Shown one piece after another: positions 46,130-57,189 of a stretch of 64,000 nt of DNA. The notes below the pieces were generated by a model. That model was not told where the DNA came from. It made no database searches and saw only the letters and a program-made list of their open reading frames with translations. How positions within the stretch are numbered: the stretch's first letter is position 1; the number at the start of each line of letters is the position of its first letter. The stretch comes from Rutpela maculata (Eukaryota; Arthropoda; Insecta; Coleoptera; Cerambycidae), in NCBI GenBank assembly GCA_936432065.2, contig OW386291.2, forward strand, positions 103,791,823 through 103,855,822. Direction: 5' to 3'. A program made the translations under genes and the position numbers.

Positions 46130-47260
46130 TTCTGAACTAGTATCGAGTGTAGGTATCAATGAAGCCAAGTTGACACCGGTATTTTTTCTTGTAGCTTTAT
46201 TAAACGATTGTTATCGAAAATTATTTATATTTTCTTGATTTTTAGGAGTACCATATAATGCTAAAATGTATAAAATACTTGATTGCAAAATATTAGTGAA
46301 GTCAGCATTTTCATCAGTAAAGATAATCTTGTAGATCTGTACGATTTTTGAATGATTTAGCAAATTTACTTTTACCCTTTTTGTAAAATGCTGAAGTTGT
46401 ATGTATAATGCATGTAAAAAGAGAATATGCTTCTTACACATTGGTAATGTTTGTTCAAGGCTTTTATTAAAATAAATTTTTGCGAATACCGTGCCTTTTG
46501 CTGGTTTAAGAAAATATATTTATCTATGAGGAGGTGTTAAAGCTGTTAATAAAACTAACACATCAATATCTTCAGCAACAACAACATTTTCTGATTCAAT
46601 ATTAATTGCCGTTTGTATGATTAATGTATCAGCATCACTTTCTGCTTGGCACGAGACAATATTGTTCAGCTAGTTTCTTCCTTAACATTTCGATGAATCT
46701 GCTTTTGTTATTGCTGTTTTCAAGAAACATTTCTTGGCGAATTTTTAAAGGCATACTTTTATCAAAAATTAAATCTGTTGAGGAATTTTTCAATGATCGA
46801 CGATATCTTTCAGCTGATTTAGTGCAGTTGATGTTGCGATATCCGTCAAAAACGGGAAAACTTTGTTTCCATAATTATTTCTTAAATATCGTATGTAATG
46901 ATTGCATATCGTCTCGAAGTTTTCATCTAATTGCCATTTACAACGATGTAATAACATTCCGCCATCAATAACATACAAGAATGTATTGTTATCATTTACA
47001 CTAATATTGGGCTGTGTAAATAAATCATAAACATTTGATTTAGTTGCCTTTCACATTAAACCTTGATCAAACAGACTTTCAGGATATTCAGGAAAATTCA
47101 TGTATGTTTGAAGTTCTTCTTCTGATTTTTTTAAAATACAAATACGTTGAAAGAGCAACAATTCATCTATTGGAATGACTTCATCATAAACTTTGATTTT
47201 GTTGTTAAGAGCAAGAAGCATATTTGCTTTTACATGCATTAACTGGATGTGATACAACAC
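46130..47260 (-). pseudogene. Core of the cysteine-rich transposon protein (element 3)
   Basis: Reading leftward: KVYDEVIPIDELLLFQRICIL, NFPEYPESLFDQGLM, a TGA (in place of Arg), KATKSNVYDLF, then FLYVIDGGMLLHRCKW...ICNHYIRYLRNNYG, a RYRRSLKNSS segment and KIRQEMFLENSNNKSRFIEML. Further on, broken pieces KFAKSFKNRTDLQD and ENADFTNILQSSILYILALYG lead toward the tail at 43844. The order LLFQR / SLFDE / VIDGG.LLHR / HYG / FL.N..NK..FI is that of a transposon protein family widespread in animals. A nuclease- or helicase-like role cannot be read from it. Several stops and shifts inactivate it. Confidence 0.8.
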
Positions 47261-47270
47261 GTTTTGCAAA

Positions 47271-47830
47271 ATGGGTAAAAATTTTGCTAAATTATTCAAA
47301 AATCGAACAGATATACAAGATGCTGCTATTATCGTTACTGATGAAAACGCTGACGTCAGTAATATTTTGAAATCCAATATTTTATGCATTTTCGCATTAT
47401 ATAATGCTCCTAAAAATCAAGAAAATATAAATAATTTTCGATACCAATCGTTTCTTAAAGCTACAAGTAAAAATACCTGTGTCAACTTGGCTTCATTGAT
47501 ACCTACACTCGATGCTAGTTGAGAACATATAAAAAGATTGTATTTACAAGTACAGTTGTGGACGGGACATGATAAGTTGCCAAGAGAATAGGGATGGAAA
47601 AAAAATAATTCGCTAATACCAGTTACAATGAACCAACCACCAGCTTTTGAATATTTATTGAAAATAATTTTTTGTTCATGTAAAACTGGGTGTGGCTCTG
47701 CTTGTGGATGTAAAAAAGTGACTTAAATTGTTCTATAGCATGTTTACTATGTGAAGGAGTTAGCTGCTTAAATGATCCCCCATTGATATTAATGAATGAC
47801 ATCGAAAACGAAAACGTCGGAGACACTTAG
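47271..47830 (+). pseudogene. Second, opposed copy of the C-terminal half of the same protein
   Basis: It reads KFAKLFKNRTDIQDAAIIVTDENADVSNIL, ALYNAPKNQENINNFRYQSFLK, then after stops VTMNQPPAFEYLLKIIFCSCK, CGSACGC, LNCSIACLLCEGVSCLN. It is the inverted counterpart of 46400-46130 plus 44110-43844. The NQENINNFRY block is identical in both copies; other residues have diverged, so the duplication is old. Stops and a frameshift inactivate it. Confidence 0.8.
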
Positions 47831-48294
47831 TTTACACGATTATCCTTGTAATAAAAATTTATAATTATTTATGTCATTAAAATTTATAACTATTATTATT
47901 TAGCATAAATTGTAAATAAATTATTTTCTATAAACAATTGTTGTATTTGTATTATTTAACGTTTCTTTCATTTATTTCTCTTTTTGGAGTTTCTACCATC
48001 TTCAAATTAATTTCAAAAAGTTTCATTTTTTTACAAATTCTTTAAAAATAACCTCGAAAACTATAACAATCATTATTTTCTTTAAAAAAATATTTAAAAA
48101 TTCCGATAATTGTATTTTTCGTTGAGATTTCTAAAAATTAAATTTTTTTAAATTTACGGATTTTCGAAATTGCGGTAATTTTCAATGGGTAAACTTTTTA
48201 ATTTCTGGCATTAGAAATCCAAAAAAAAAAATCATTCCGACTCATTCATTATAGCTGGGTTCCGATGTATGAGCCTAATTACTCTGGACTATTA

Positions 48295-49255
48295 TACAAG
48301 TAAGCGAAAACAGTAAAATGAAAACTATTAAAACGCAGTCATGGATTAGATTAGCCTCAAATAAATAGGCGTGGGCGACAACTAGAAAAGTAATTAATGA
48401 ATGGCTTAAAGTGTTATAAAAAATTGCATCCGGTGTCATTATTTAACCGGTAGTAGTTACATTCGAATTTTTCCATCTGTCAATAGCTACCCAGCTGTTT
48501 AATCAACATTTTGCTGTAATAAAGCACAATTCACTTGTACGTGGTGTCTCTGAGATGAAGTACACAGCCATTATCCTTTTACTTTCATTGCTCAAATAAA
48601 TATTCGCAGTCGGCAACGCCTCAATGAACTTTCATCCGTTCGTTCAAGGAAGAAACTTGCTATGCTTCTTGTCACGAATTTAAAGGATCATCACTGCAAA
48701 AAAAGAATTAATTAAGAATCTAGTGTGGAAAATAATATTTAATAACTATAATAATAAACATCTCTATTGAGGATAAATCAAGACATCGGCTACTCTTACA
48801 CTTAATCTTAATCTTAATCTTAATAGATAGAATGTGGTTGACGCTATTACCGAGGAGGAAGCGTGATATACTTTTAATGAAAAATATCTGGTAGTCACTC
48901 AAAAAATAATTAATTTAGAAACGACGCGGTAGTGGAGAATAATATTTGGAATGTACACATCTGTGCAATAAAATCCCGTTTGAAAAATCAACTAATCCAG
49001 TTTTTACTAATATTAAGTGATGTGAATCAGTCTTTTTGGAATTTAGATTTTTTATTATCATATAGGTTATAAAAAAGTGACATTGATTGTGAAATGTCAT
49101 AAGTAAGGTATATGGAAAAATGTTAATGATTTAATGATTTCGATTTATAACAAATGTAAAAATTGACGTTGAAAAAATAATCCCAGATAAGGCCAGGTTC
49201 TGAAAGCTCAAAACATTAAAAAGAGGTTTTCTGCATGGCTGTTCTGCACGTGTCT
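48295..49255. other. Non-coding; short simple repeat
   Basis: No gene is recognised. A CTTAAT run (TTAATCTTAATCTTAATC) is at about 48803-48824. AGTGTGGAAAATAATATTTA near 48721 resembles TAGTGGAGAATAATATTTG near 48931, probably a diverged repeat pair. Confidence 0.5.
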
Positions 49256-49259
49256 GTCT

Positions 49260-49565
49260 GTGATAATTTTACTTCCACATCCAGTTGACATATATTAATC
49301 TACCATTACCCATGTTACGCCACGCTACACCTGGGCCATACACGCTTATCCATGCCCAAATATTAACGGAAAATCTCCCGTACCTGTCCCGCAGAGACAC
49401 GTAGCGTTCGTGAAACCTGGTATTTGCAAGACGGTACACCCGAATATGTCCGTCATTACAAGACTGAAAAACTTTTTCATCGGTAAACACAACATTGTTC
49501 CAAAACTCCAACGGGCGATGGACATAATTTAAACAAAACAGAATGCGGGCTTGCTTATGTTCTTC
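49260..49565 (-). pseudogene. Tc1/IS630-like transposase fragment 1
   Basis: It reads LTEEHKQARILFCLNYVHRP, then EFWNNVVFTDEKVFQSCNDG, RFSVNIWAWISVYGPGV. The FTDEK.F block carries one aspartate of a DDE/D catalytic site and the V.GW/AW-IS block follows as usual. Upstream, more degraded traces (RENTFQTAVDA) reach about 49740. The last catalytic residue is missing. The piece abuts the left end of the next transposon. Confidence 0.82.
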
Positions 49566-49941
49566 TGTTAATATGGTCTTCTTGGCACTTACAGTTTCTT
49601 AATTCCGATTTTCCTATCCTTTGGCTAGCTGTTGACCTCGATGCTTGAAAATTTGTTATGGACACAGTGCGCCGGGTCAGCGTCTACTGCTGTTTGAAAC
49701 GTATTTTCCCTCAAATAGCCAAGGTGCGCTTCATCTTGAACGAAATTTGAACTTTTCGGTCAGCCTGAACCGTTTTTCTCTTTATGGTACCTGCCTCCTC
49801 CGTTTTCGAGCTAGATTCTACTGAAGTTTTGCAAAAAGTTCTCTACGTGGGGTTATTGATTTATTACATTTGTGGATAAGCGCTGTAAATAAGGTGAATT
49901 AAGACAAAATGATATTTTACACATAACTAAAAGAATTTTAA

Positions 49942-50878
49942 TTAGTAAGTGAAATGTTCAAAATGCCCCCCTTCCATTTGCAAACAAAGACGTACTCGTC
50001 TGCTTAAATCCTGCACAGCTCTTTGCACCATTTCGGTATAACCGCTAATGCTTCGGTTATCCTCTAGGTCGTCTAGGGTATGAATAAGCTCCCTACTGTA
50101 AACATATTGTTTCAAATGACCCCAAAGAAAATAGACCAATGGGTTTAAGTCAAGCAAACGGGCAGCCCAGTTTATATGTCCACCACGTCCTATCCACTTA
50201 TTTGGATACGTTCTGTTTAATATGCCTCGTACGGGCAATGCATAGTGTGATGGAACACCATCTAGTTGAAACTACATGTTACGACGTTGTAATAATGGCA
50301 CAACTTCCAACATTTTCGGTAGGACTTCGGTTAAAAATGTCTCGTAGGTTTGTCCGTTTAAGGAAGTAGTAAGTTCAAATGGTCCAATCCAACAATTTTA
50401 ACATCATCTTTGTTTTTAACATTTACTTACTAAGGAATTCCCAAAAATACCCCCCCATAAATTTACACTGAACCTATTCTGAAAAGTTCTGGGTCTGAAG
50501 ACATGTGGATTCTCATTGACCCAAATATGGCAGTTGTGTGTATTAAAGATTCCTTCACGCGAGAAATTAGATTCATCGGTGAAAAGTACCTTAAGCAAAA
50601 AATTTGGATATATTCGTTCCTGATCTAAAACCCAATTGCAGAAATCAATACGGGTCTGGTAATCTTGTGACATAAGATTTTGTACACGAGTATAATGACG
50701 TCCTTCAAAATTTTTTGTGTTGAGCTTCTTGAAATATTCAACTTTCGCGTTACGTTTCGTAGAGAATCCGTTGGTTCTACTTTAATTGCATGAATCACAG
50801 TATCTTCATTTACTGGGGTTCGTGCCGTTCGTGGGTGACCAGCTACATTTTTATACGATGAAACAAAAGTACCAATTC
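49942..50878 (-). pseudogene. Tc1/IS630-like transposase 2, catalytic part
   Basis: From the right: VAGHPRTARTPVNEDTVIHAI and LRNVTRKLNISRSSTQKIL, a helix-turn-helix linker. Then VLFTDESNFSREGIFNTHNCHIW (first catalytic Asp), FQLDGVPSHY (second Asp), GGHINWAARLLDLNPLVYFLWGHLK (third acidic position in a D.NP block) and the C-terminal RVRLCLQMEGGHFEH with a stop at 49942. Frameshifts occur near 50410 and 50680. The N-terminus is found at 54634-54768, moved away by a LINE insertion. Confidence 0.88.
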
Positions 50879-51650
50879 AATCAATTCAATTCAAAAAAGA
50901 TTTATTTCTAATTGGCAGATACATTTATGCGCTTGGTCAGATTCCGGTTCAGAGCCGACCACACAACCACGGCACGCAGCGTTGTGGTGAATATGCGGTC
51001 GGGTGAAGCGGGTCTGATTTAGCTAGAAAGACAAGTAATGAGTTGTGTTAGAACTCCTGCTTAACTAAGAATAAAAGCTTAAATCTAACAATTTCTTTTA
51101 ACATAACTAAAGGGTTTTAAAATACTTTAGGGCTACACTTGTTAGTTTTTGTTTTACACGAGCACATCGCGCACTGTTTAAAATACTCTGGTTAACTGAT
51201 ACGGGGAAAACTCAACGAAAAAACCCGTTCAAACTAGTAACGTCCTTCGTCCGGTGGTCAGACTGCCTCCGGAAAGGTAGGGTGGAAGAAAAATTGTGAT
51301 TTAAAAAGTTTGGATTTTCAAGAGGTTATTTGTCGAGAGGGGATTTTGAAAAGGAACGAAAAAGGAGAAAGGAACAAAAATTGACAAACATTAAAAAGGA
51401 CACGAATAGAGGGAATGGAAAGGGGTTTGGGGGTAAAAGGTGATGAAAAGTAAAACGTGGTGAAAGGGAAATTGTGGTATAGGAAACTGAGGCTAGGGAA
51501 GTTGCCGAAAGATAGGCAAAGCCTGGTATGGTGTTTTATATCGAAAAGTGTGGCATTATGCCGTCTGATTCGTGTTATACCGCAGGTTAGCGGACTATCG
51601 CCCAGCTTGAATTGCTAGAATTTCTGTGATATTTCCTGGACGAAGTCCGC
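50879..51650 (-). mobile_element. 3' UTR and tail of an inserted LINE (LINE G)
   Basis: In minus sense the segment ends GCCAATTAGAAATAAATC and a TTGAATTGA tail at the point where transposase 2 is broken. ACC is present on both sides of the whole 50879-54633 insertion (50876-50878 and 54631-54633), consistent with a very short duplication. The rest is non-coding and GC-richer than its surroundings. Its coding part is probably at 54028-54633. Confidence 0.6.
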
Positions 51651-51920
51651 TAGTGGGGTTATAAAATAAAACATAAAAACATAAAAAATGAGAAAAATAA
51701 CTTTTAGATTATAAATATGTAATAAATTTAATGCAAATATCGGATTGCTTAAGTTAATGCTTGTCTGCAAAGCCGGGATACTCTGTATTGGAATCTAAAT
51801 AATTTAAATTAATATATTACATTATTCATTTAGACTTAATTAAATAAACAATAGGAGGGGTTAAAAATGAAATTATTAGTGCAGTGTCATTCTATTTGAC
51901 ATAAATACAAAATTCTCTGG
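51651..51920. other. Unassigned sequence between LINE G tail and LINE F endonuclease
   Basis: No coding and no RT sequence is visible. It may be 3' UTR of LINE F joined by a deletion that removed the RT. Confidence 0.4.
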
Positions 51921-52907
51921 TTACTTATTAGTATAATCATTTATTGTTTCCCAAAGTTTTTTGCTGTTATTTTTGTTTTGCTCAATTAAATTTTTATAGT
52001 AGTTTTGTTTTAATTCATTTGTTAAATTATTTATTTTATTTCTATATATTTTATACTGGTTTAGATGTATTTCATTATTCGTTTTGTTATATATTTTGTG
52101 CAATTTGTCTCTGACTTTTATTGATTTTAATAAATACGTGCTTTTATTAATGCAGTTTTTTATTATATTTATGAATATTTCCGTAGCATGTTCTACGTCA
52201 TCACTGTTATATAGTGGTTCAAAATCCGACTCATTTATTAAGGTTTTCAATTTTTTGTAATTTATGTATTTTTTTGTTTGAATCAATGTTTCAGTTTCGT
52301 TCGGTTCATCTTCGGTTAATATGTTATATTGTAGTATGGTAGGATAATGATCAGTGACTTTAGAGTGTAATATTATAGGAATTAATGTTTTATCTTGGAT
52401 ATATTTACTTTTAAAAAATTTATGGTCTAAGCAAGTTTTGGAGTTTTTGTCCACCCTGGTATATTTATTAATTAATGATTTGAAACCGTTTTCATACATC
52501 ATATTTAAATAGTCTTGAGCTTCGTCTGCTTCGCTTAAAATATTTATATTAAGGTCCCCTATTATGATTTCGGTGTCACTTGTGGTAGTATTTTTTAAAT
52601 AAATAGACAATGCATTATTAAAAGTATTGGTATCAATTGGATGAGGCTTATAAATTGCCGTAATAGAATTTTTCTTTTTTTCGTGCTCAATGTCGATTCT
52701 TATAATGTTTATAGAAGCAAGAGAGATTATATTTACTTCAAAATTATATATGTTTTTAACGTACACAAGAACACCATCATTCTGATTTATCTCACCGTTA
52801 TTGTATATCAGGCTGTAATTTTCTATGCTAAATAGATCTAAATTTTGTAATTTCCATGTTTCTGTTAGTACTATGACATCAAAAGTGTTTTCAAATTCGT
52901 CTAACAA
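51921..52907 (-). CDS. LINE F ORF2 N-terminus: APE-type endonuclease, RT missing
   Basis: The open frame of 328 residues shows the endonuclease blocks LTETWK, YNNGEINQNDGVLVYV, an IGDLNIN block, TCLDHKFF and TDHYPTIL, then the linker (KLHKIYNKTNNEIH, NSKKLWETINDYTNK). It stops just where an RT should begin. In LINEs this enzyme nicks the target DNA to prime reverse transcription. The reading frame is intact, but without the RT the element cannot move by itself. It follows ORF1 (52998-53838) with a 90-bp gap, a normal LINE order. Confidence 0.88.
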   Translation of the reverse strand: MLDEFENTFDVIVLTETWKLQNLDLFSIENYSLIYNNGEINQNDGVLVYVKNIYNFEVNIISLASINIIRIDIEHEKKKNSITAIYKPHPIDTNTFNNALSIYLKNTTTSDTEIIIGDLNINILSEADEAQDYLNMMYENGFKSLINKYTRVDKNSKTCLDHKFFKSKYIQDKTLIPIILHSKVTDHYPTILQYNILTEDEPNETETLIQTKKYINYKKLKTLINESDFEPLYNSDDVEHATEIFINIIKNCINKSTYLLKSIKVRDKLHKIYNKTNNEIHLNQYKIYRNKINNLTNELKQNYYKNLIEQNKNNSKKLWETINDYTNK

Positions 52908-52997
52908 AACTTCAAGCTCAGAAAAGTTTTTACAGACACTTCTTATATTAGTATGAAAAATTGTAGTAGTATATAATGCTTACATGTATGTATGATT

Positions 52998-53838
52998 TTA
53001 ATTCTTTTTATTACTTCTAAAGTTTTTTGGGCTGTTATATTTGTATGTTTTCCCTCTATTTCTTGTGGCTGTTCTAGCTGTTGCTTCTTCCACCATTGGT
53101 TGATTTTCGTATTTGTCTTGTTCTAAATTTTTCTTCTCTTTTGTCTTCTTTGGCTCTGCTTTTTTTTCTAGTATACTATTTGTCTGTGTTTGATGTTCTT
53201 CACTACTGCTCTCGTCCTCACTACTGGAATCTAGATAATTTTGCTCACTGGTGTTTTCGAGTTCGTTCGCCGTGAAAGGTTGATTGTTTATGAACAATTT
53301 GTTACCAGTGATTTTTACGTCGTAGTTTTGTGCCTTTGCTATTTTTAAGTGGTGTCTTAAAACTTTTTGTTCTGCTCTGTCTTCCACACATAGGTCATTG
53401 GCAATAGAAATTCCGTGTTCTCTTAGCTTTTTTAATTTTTCTCTATCTTGGAACAGAGTGATTTTTTTCAAATACGAGATGAATTCAAGAGTGACTGGTG
53501 GATTATTACTCTTTCCTATCTTATATATATTATTGATATCTTGTTCTTTAATGTTTACTTCTAATAGATTGTTAATAAGTTCTAAGGTCTTATTTAATAG
53601 TTCAGCTGATGAAGATTCTTGTACCAAAAATTACTACATTGTTTTCTCTCGTTTTCCTCTCCAAGTGAATACACCTTTTTTCGAGAAATTCAATTTTAGT
53701 GTGGTTGGTTTGAATTTTGCAAACAACTGATGCAATATTATCTTGAATTTCAGTTTTTATTTCTTCTGTTTGTTTTTGACTTGTTTTTACTAACAGGCCT
53801 GTAAAGTTTAGCATGGTCTGAGGGTAATTCTTCATCAA
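52998..53838 (-). pseudogene. LINE F ORF1, frameshifted
   Basis: The N-terminal frame (53602-53838) ends ...CIHLERKTRENNVVIFG, a coiled-coil-like stretch with the RENNVVIFG motif typical of ORF1 proteins of Jockey/CR1-like LINEs. At about 53625 the frame changes and the protein continues in 52998-53627: ELLNKTLELINNLLEVNI, IYKIGKSNNPPVTLEF, REKLKKLREHGISIANDL, then a Ser/Glu/Lys-rich tail. ORF1 binds the element RNA. The single shift lies in or next to the VVIFG motif. Confidence 0.8.
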
Positions 53839-54027
53839 CCATAGTATAGCAGATATTTATACAAACATACGTGCACACTAACAATTTATTGTGACCACTG
53901 GAGGTAATTGTCCTCTACCTTTATCCAGGTCTTATCTTGTAATTTACGATTTTAGACTTTAAGTTATCAGTCTTCACACTGAAGTTTACACTTTAAACTC
54001 ACGTTTTTTCAGTTCACTGTTGTTTAT

Positions 54028-54633
54028 TTAAATATCACCCTTTGCCCACTTGAGTAGTTTTATTAGCTTTTTGGATCTTGAGAATTTGATAAATTTTCGT
54101 TCATTTAAAACCGCTAAATTAGACAATATTACAAGAGCCAAATACACACAACTATGCCAGCCAAATATACCACATAAAATGTCGTGGTAATGTGCGTAGA
54201 GATCTCTGAGGGAGGTGTACCTACCGGAGTCTGAAATGAGGCGCATAAATTTATGTTCTAAAACTCCGGGATGCTGCACCACACTGGCGCCACTTATGTG
54301 ATGGCCGACCTAATCCCCATCGTATACAACAATTTCTTATTCATCCTGTTTAGTCCGCTACCCCGTGCCAGGAGCGGATACAGACTCCTGGACATGGAGT
54401 AGACCTTTCGTACGGTTTCGTTAAAGTGAGCGCTGAACGTCAGTCTTCTGTCTAAGTTCACCCCCAGATACTTCACGCACCTTTTGAGTGGAATTTGTGT
54501 TAATATGCGGTTCTCCGTGAACCGGCGCGGGAAGAGTATGACCTCCGACTTTTCGGCGTTGATCCGAATCTTTCACTTGTCGTAATATGCCGTGGCACGG
54601 GCCATGTGCGCTTTCAGCAGCAGAACCTGTGTT
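54028..54633 (-). pseudogene. Jockey-like LINE G, RT thumb and C-terminus
   Basis: Reading leftward: LLLKAHMARATAYYDK, a TGA where Trp is usual, KIRINAEKSEVILFPRR, VKYLGVNLDRRLTFSAHF, SGLNRMNKKLLYTMGIRSAI, then in a shifted frame VVQHPGVLEHKFMRLISDSGRYTSLRDLYAHY and a stop at 54028. This is the end of a Jockey-clade RT; the core is lost by 5' truncation at 54633, where transposase 2 was hit. Confidence 0.85.
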
Positions 54634-54768
54634 TCTTGCACGATTTATCAGTCTTAAAAAAACATTTCGATTCGGATGTCTTCTTTCTGGAAACCGAAGC
54701 GCATATTCTCGCACAGCAGCTTCAGAATAACGTTCACATTCACCATAAATTTTATTATCATTTCGCAA
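54634..54768 (-). pseudogene. N-terminal DUF4817-type helix-turn-helix of transposase 2
   Basis: It reads NKIYGECERYSEAAVREYALRF, PERRHPNRNVFLRLINRARNTG. This helix-turn-helix domain (DUF4817) typically begins IS630/Tc1-like transposases of insects. The next expected residues, TFVSSYKNVAGHPRTAR, are found at 50878. So this is the first exon-like block of the same broken gene as 49942-50878, split by 3.76 kb of LINE sequence. Confidence 0.85.
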
Positions 54769-54944
54769 TATTCTTCTGAAGCGTAATTCATTTTGTTATT
54801 AAGAAAGCTAATAGCAAATGTCCGAAATTACTAATAAATTCAGTACGGTTGTCATCATTCATTTTGTTTACAGTACCTACATATACAGAAACTTCAATAG
54901 AATCTAGCTTGAAAACGGTTGGAGACTCGATATAATTGTATTAA

Positions 54945-55342
54945 GGATAGGATATTGCAGAGTGAGAGGGAAATGTGCGTTTATTTTCGATTTATTATAA
55001 ATATTTAGAAAACCGAACATAGTATAATCTTTAAAACTATTTTAGATACTTGCTATTGTTCTAACGCATACAACTATATATTTTTTTTATTGTAAATTTC
55101 TGTTGTACTTGAATACAGTAGTTTGTCAATGAAAATAGTTCCTAATTTAATTATTAAAGTATGGCATATGGCATTTAACTATATACAAAATTTGTGATAA
55201 AAACTGTACATGGTTCTATTCTTTAGAGCAATGGAAAGTACGTGAAACTATCTTAAAGATTATACCATTTATGATTTTTAAAATATTTATAATAAACCGA
55301 AAATAAATGCATATTTCCCTCTCACTTTGCAAAATCCTATCC
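54945..55342. mobile_element. 398-bp MITE flanked by TTAA
   Basis: GGATAGGAT.TTGCA.AGTGAGAGGG at the left is inverted at the right (55320-55342 and inward). TTAA flanks both ends (54941-54944, 55343-55346), the duplication made by piggyBac- and Kolobok-type transposases. Inner arms of about 65 bp match (GGGAAAT.TGC.TTTATTTTCG). It is inserted between transposase 2 and the terminal sequence of its element. Confidence 0.85.
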
Positions 55343-55405
55343 TTAAGGTTTCTCTCTCAAAATGTTGTAAAGAATCTGTCATTACGAGCTCCTCCGGTGA
55401 TTTTG

Positions 55406-55422
55406 GGACACCCTGTATATTA
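55406..55422 (-). other. Terminal sequence of the DUF4817-type transposon
   Basis: On the minus strand the end reads TACAGGGTGTCCCAAAA, a terminal motif I know from many insect IS630/Tc1-like elements. Inside it, a sequence (CTTCAATAGAATCTAGCTTG near 54890) is inverted near 49810, so the opposite end of the same transposon lies around 49.75-49.85 kb. Confidence 0.65.
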
Positions 55423-57184
55423 ATTGATTAATATATTCTATGTAATACGGATATCATTAACCTGAAAGGATTGAAATTATAAACATAAACATAAATTATT
55501 GCAAATGATGCCAGAATTACTGGCGCAAAATGGAGCAAATATATATTATTTTGCACTTGTTTCAGGAAAAATAGTTTGCTTCGCTTAAAAAGATATTGGA
55601 CGGCATCACATCTCGAACATAGACTACCCCGTAAATTGGAGTTCGATTTCAAAATTGACCTGTCTTGTTCAAGCTGAAAATGAACTTGTGCATATCCTTT
55701 ATGAAGTACGTGTATATAAAAATGTACTTGATAATCTGAGTGATAAACAAATAGACATTATTAAATAGAACGTAATTAAGTAAATCATTGCAACTTGTAA
55801 ACATTTTATATAAAATTAGATCCTGATTCCCGACGCTAGGATTGAAGGTTTGACATCCCAATAGTTCAATCTAACCTCAACCTAATTTCACGTCTCATCT
55901 TGCTGACAGAAGGACAAACTTCGATCAAAAACGTAATGAGAACTTCTTATTAGCCACTGCGTACGAGGCGCCATTCCTTCGGGACATATGGAGTAAGGTC
56001 GTAATAACTCGCCTACTCTGAATAGCATTAGAATTAATGCTTTTACTCTTTTACAAGCACAAGAGGCGGCACTAGTTTATTTTCACCATTATATTAATAT
56101 CCTACATTAAAACAAAACATACAGAGTACATACAAAGTGACATCTGTATTTTAAAAACGTTTTAGTTTTATAACATCCTAAATGGTTTTATAAATTATGC
56201 ATACATATATAATTGTCATTAATTTTAAAGAAGTGTGCAGACACTTAGAGTATAGACTCTTACGCAGTGCCTAAACTATCGGTATATATTTGTTATACTT
56301 TTCATGATGTAGCTCATGTTTTATATATAATTAAAATAGGTACTAAAATTAGAATTAAAATAAATATAGCACTGGTTACATAAACAAAGCACCGGTAAAT
56401 TTATCAAATTAATTATGCACTTTAGCCACCTCATTCAAAAACTATATGATGGTACGTTTCACACTTCACCTTAAATTTCTTAGGTACGATGCCGCTTTAT
56501 ATTGATTTGTCTTGGATAGTCCAACAACGATATATTGATAATGTTGAGGCTTGTATCTCTTTCAGCAAAAAGCATTATAACATAAAATGTGTATAAATTC
56601 TCTTTTGAATTTTATTGTACGCGACTCAAGTGTTCTTATGAGTTAATTTAACGTCTAAAATTTGCATGTGCGTATGTCTAGGTTAATTTTTTCGTGTTCC
56701 CACGTTTAACCCATGTGGTGAAGCGAAGTCCATCACGCCACAAACTTATGTTTAATTAAGAAACTGATGTCGATAAGTTAAAGTTCATTTTTAAATTATT
56801 TTATTTTCTTATATGAAATTCCTGGGAGGATTTTTAATGCTTAGTAGCAAGTTTCTTTCTCCTAAGACACTTAGTTTTTTTATTTTTCTACCTAATGGAT
56901 AATAAATAATCCGTTGGAAATTTCTACAAAAATGGTGAGCGACAGCAAGATTCCTGCGTAAGAGTTTTCAAATGTTATCCTTGTATTTAGCTACTACCTT
57001 ATAAGAGGCACCACGTATTCTCTTGATTCTTCCACCATACGGAAAATAACGACCTATTGGAATTTCTATGGAGATGGATGAGCGAGAGCAAGAATCACAC
57101 ACAAGAGATTGCAAATTTCCATTTGGTGTTTATGTTTTTCGATAAGACATAATCATATTAGTCTTTTTCTGGGGATAAGCAGTT
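55423..57184. other. No recognisable gene
   Basis: Two ORFs (55428-55652, 55649-55861) have no family resemblance. At 56930-57130 there are two similar stretches (ATTTCTA.... ATGG..GAGCGA.AGCAAGA near 56918-56952 and 57061-57092), an old tandem repeat. Confidence 0.5.
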
Positions 57185-57189
57185 TCCCA

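Larger units (their letters stand above)
41521..48291. mobile_element. TIR element 3: 6.8-kb palindromic element with the cysteine-rich transposon protein
   Basis: The ends are TAGTCCAG.G.AATTAG and inverse, flanked by TTA on both sides (41518-41520, 48292-48294). Homology of the ends continues for hundreds of bases (AACCCAGCTATAATGAATG, AAGTTTACCCATTG, ATTTCGAAAATCCG). The right arm (about 47270-48291) is matched, inverted, by three separated pieces of the left side: 46130-46400, 43697-44143 and 41521-41745. The gaps are a 1.95-kb retroposon (41746-43696) and LINE D (44144-46106). The unpaired centre (46400-47270) holds the middle of the protein gene. It appears to be a partial inverted duplication. 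Confidence 0.87.

Noticed and set aside
47051..47389. Single 112-residue minus-strand protein
   Set aside because: Its first third is antisense to the plus-strand copy of the transposon protein; only the part from about 47260 downward is real coding remnant.
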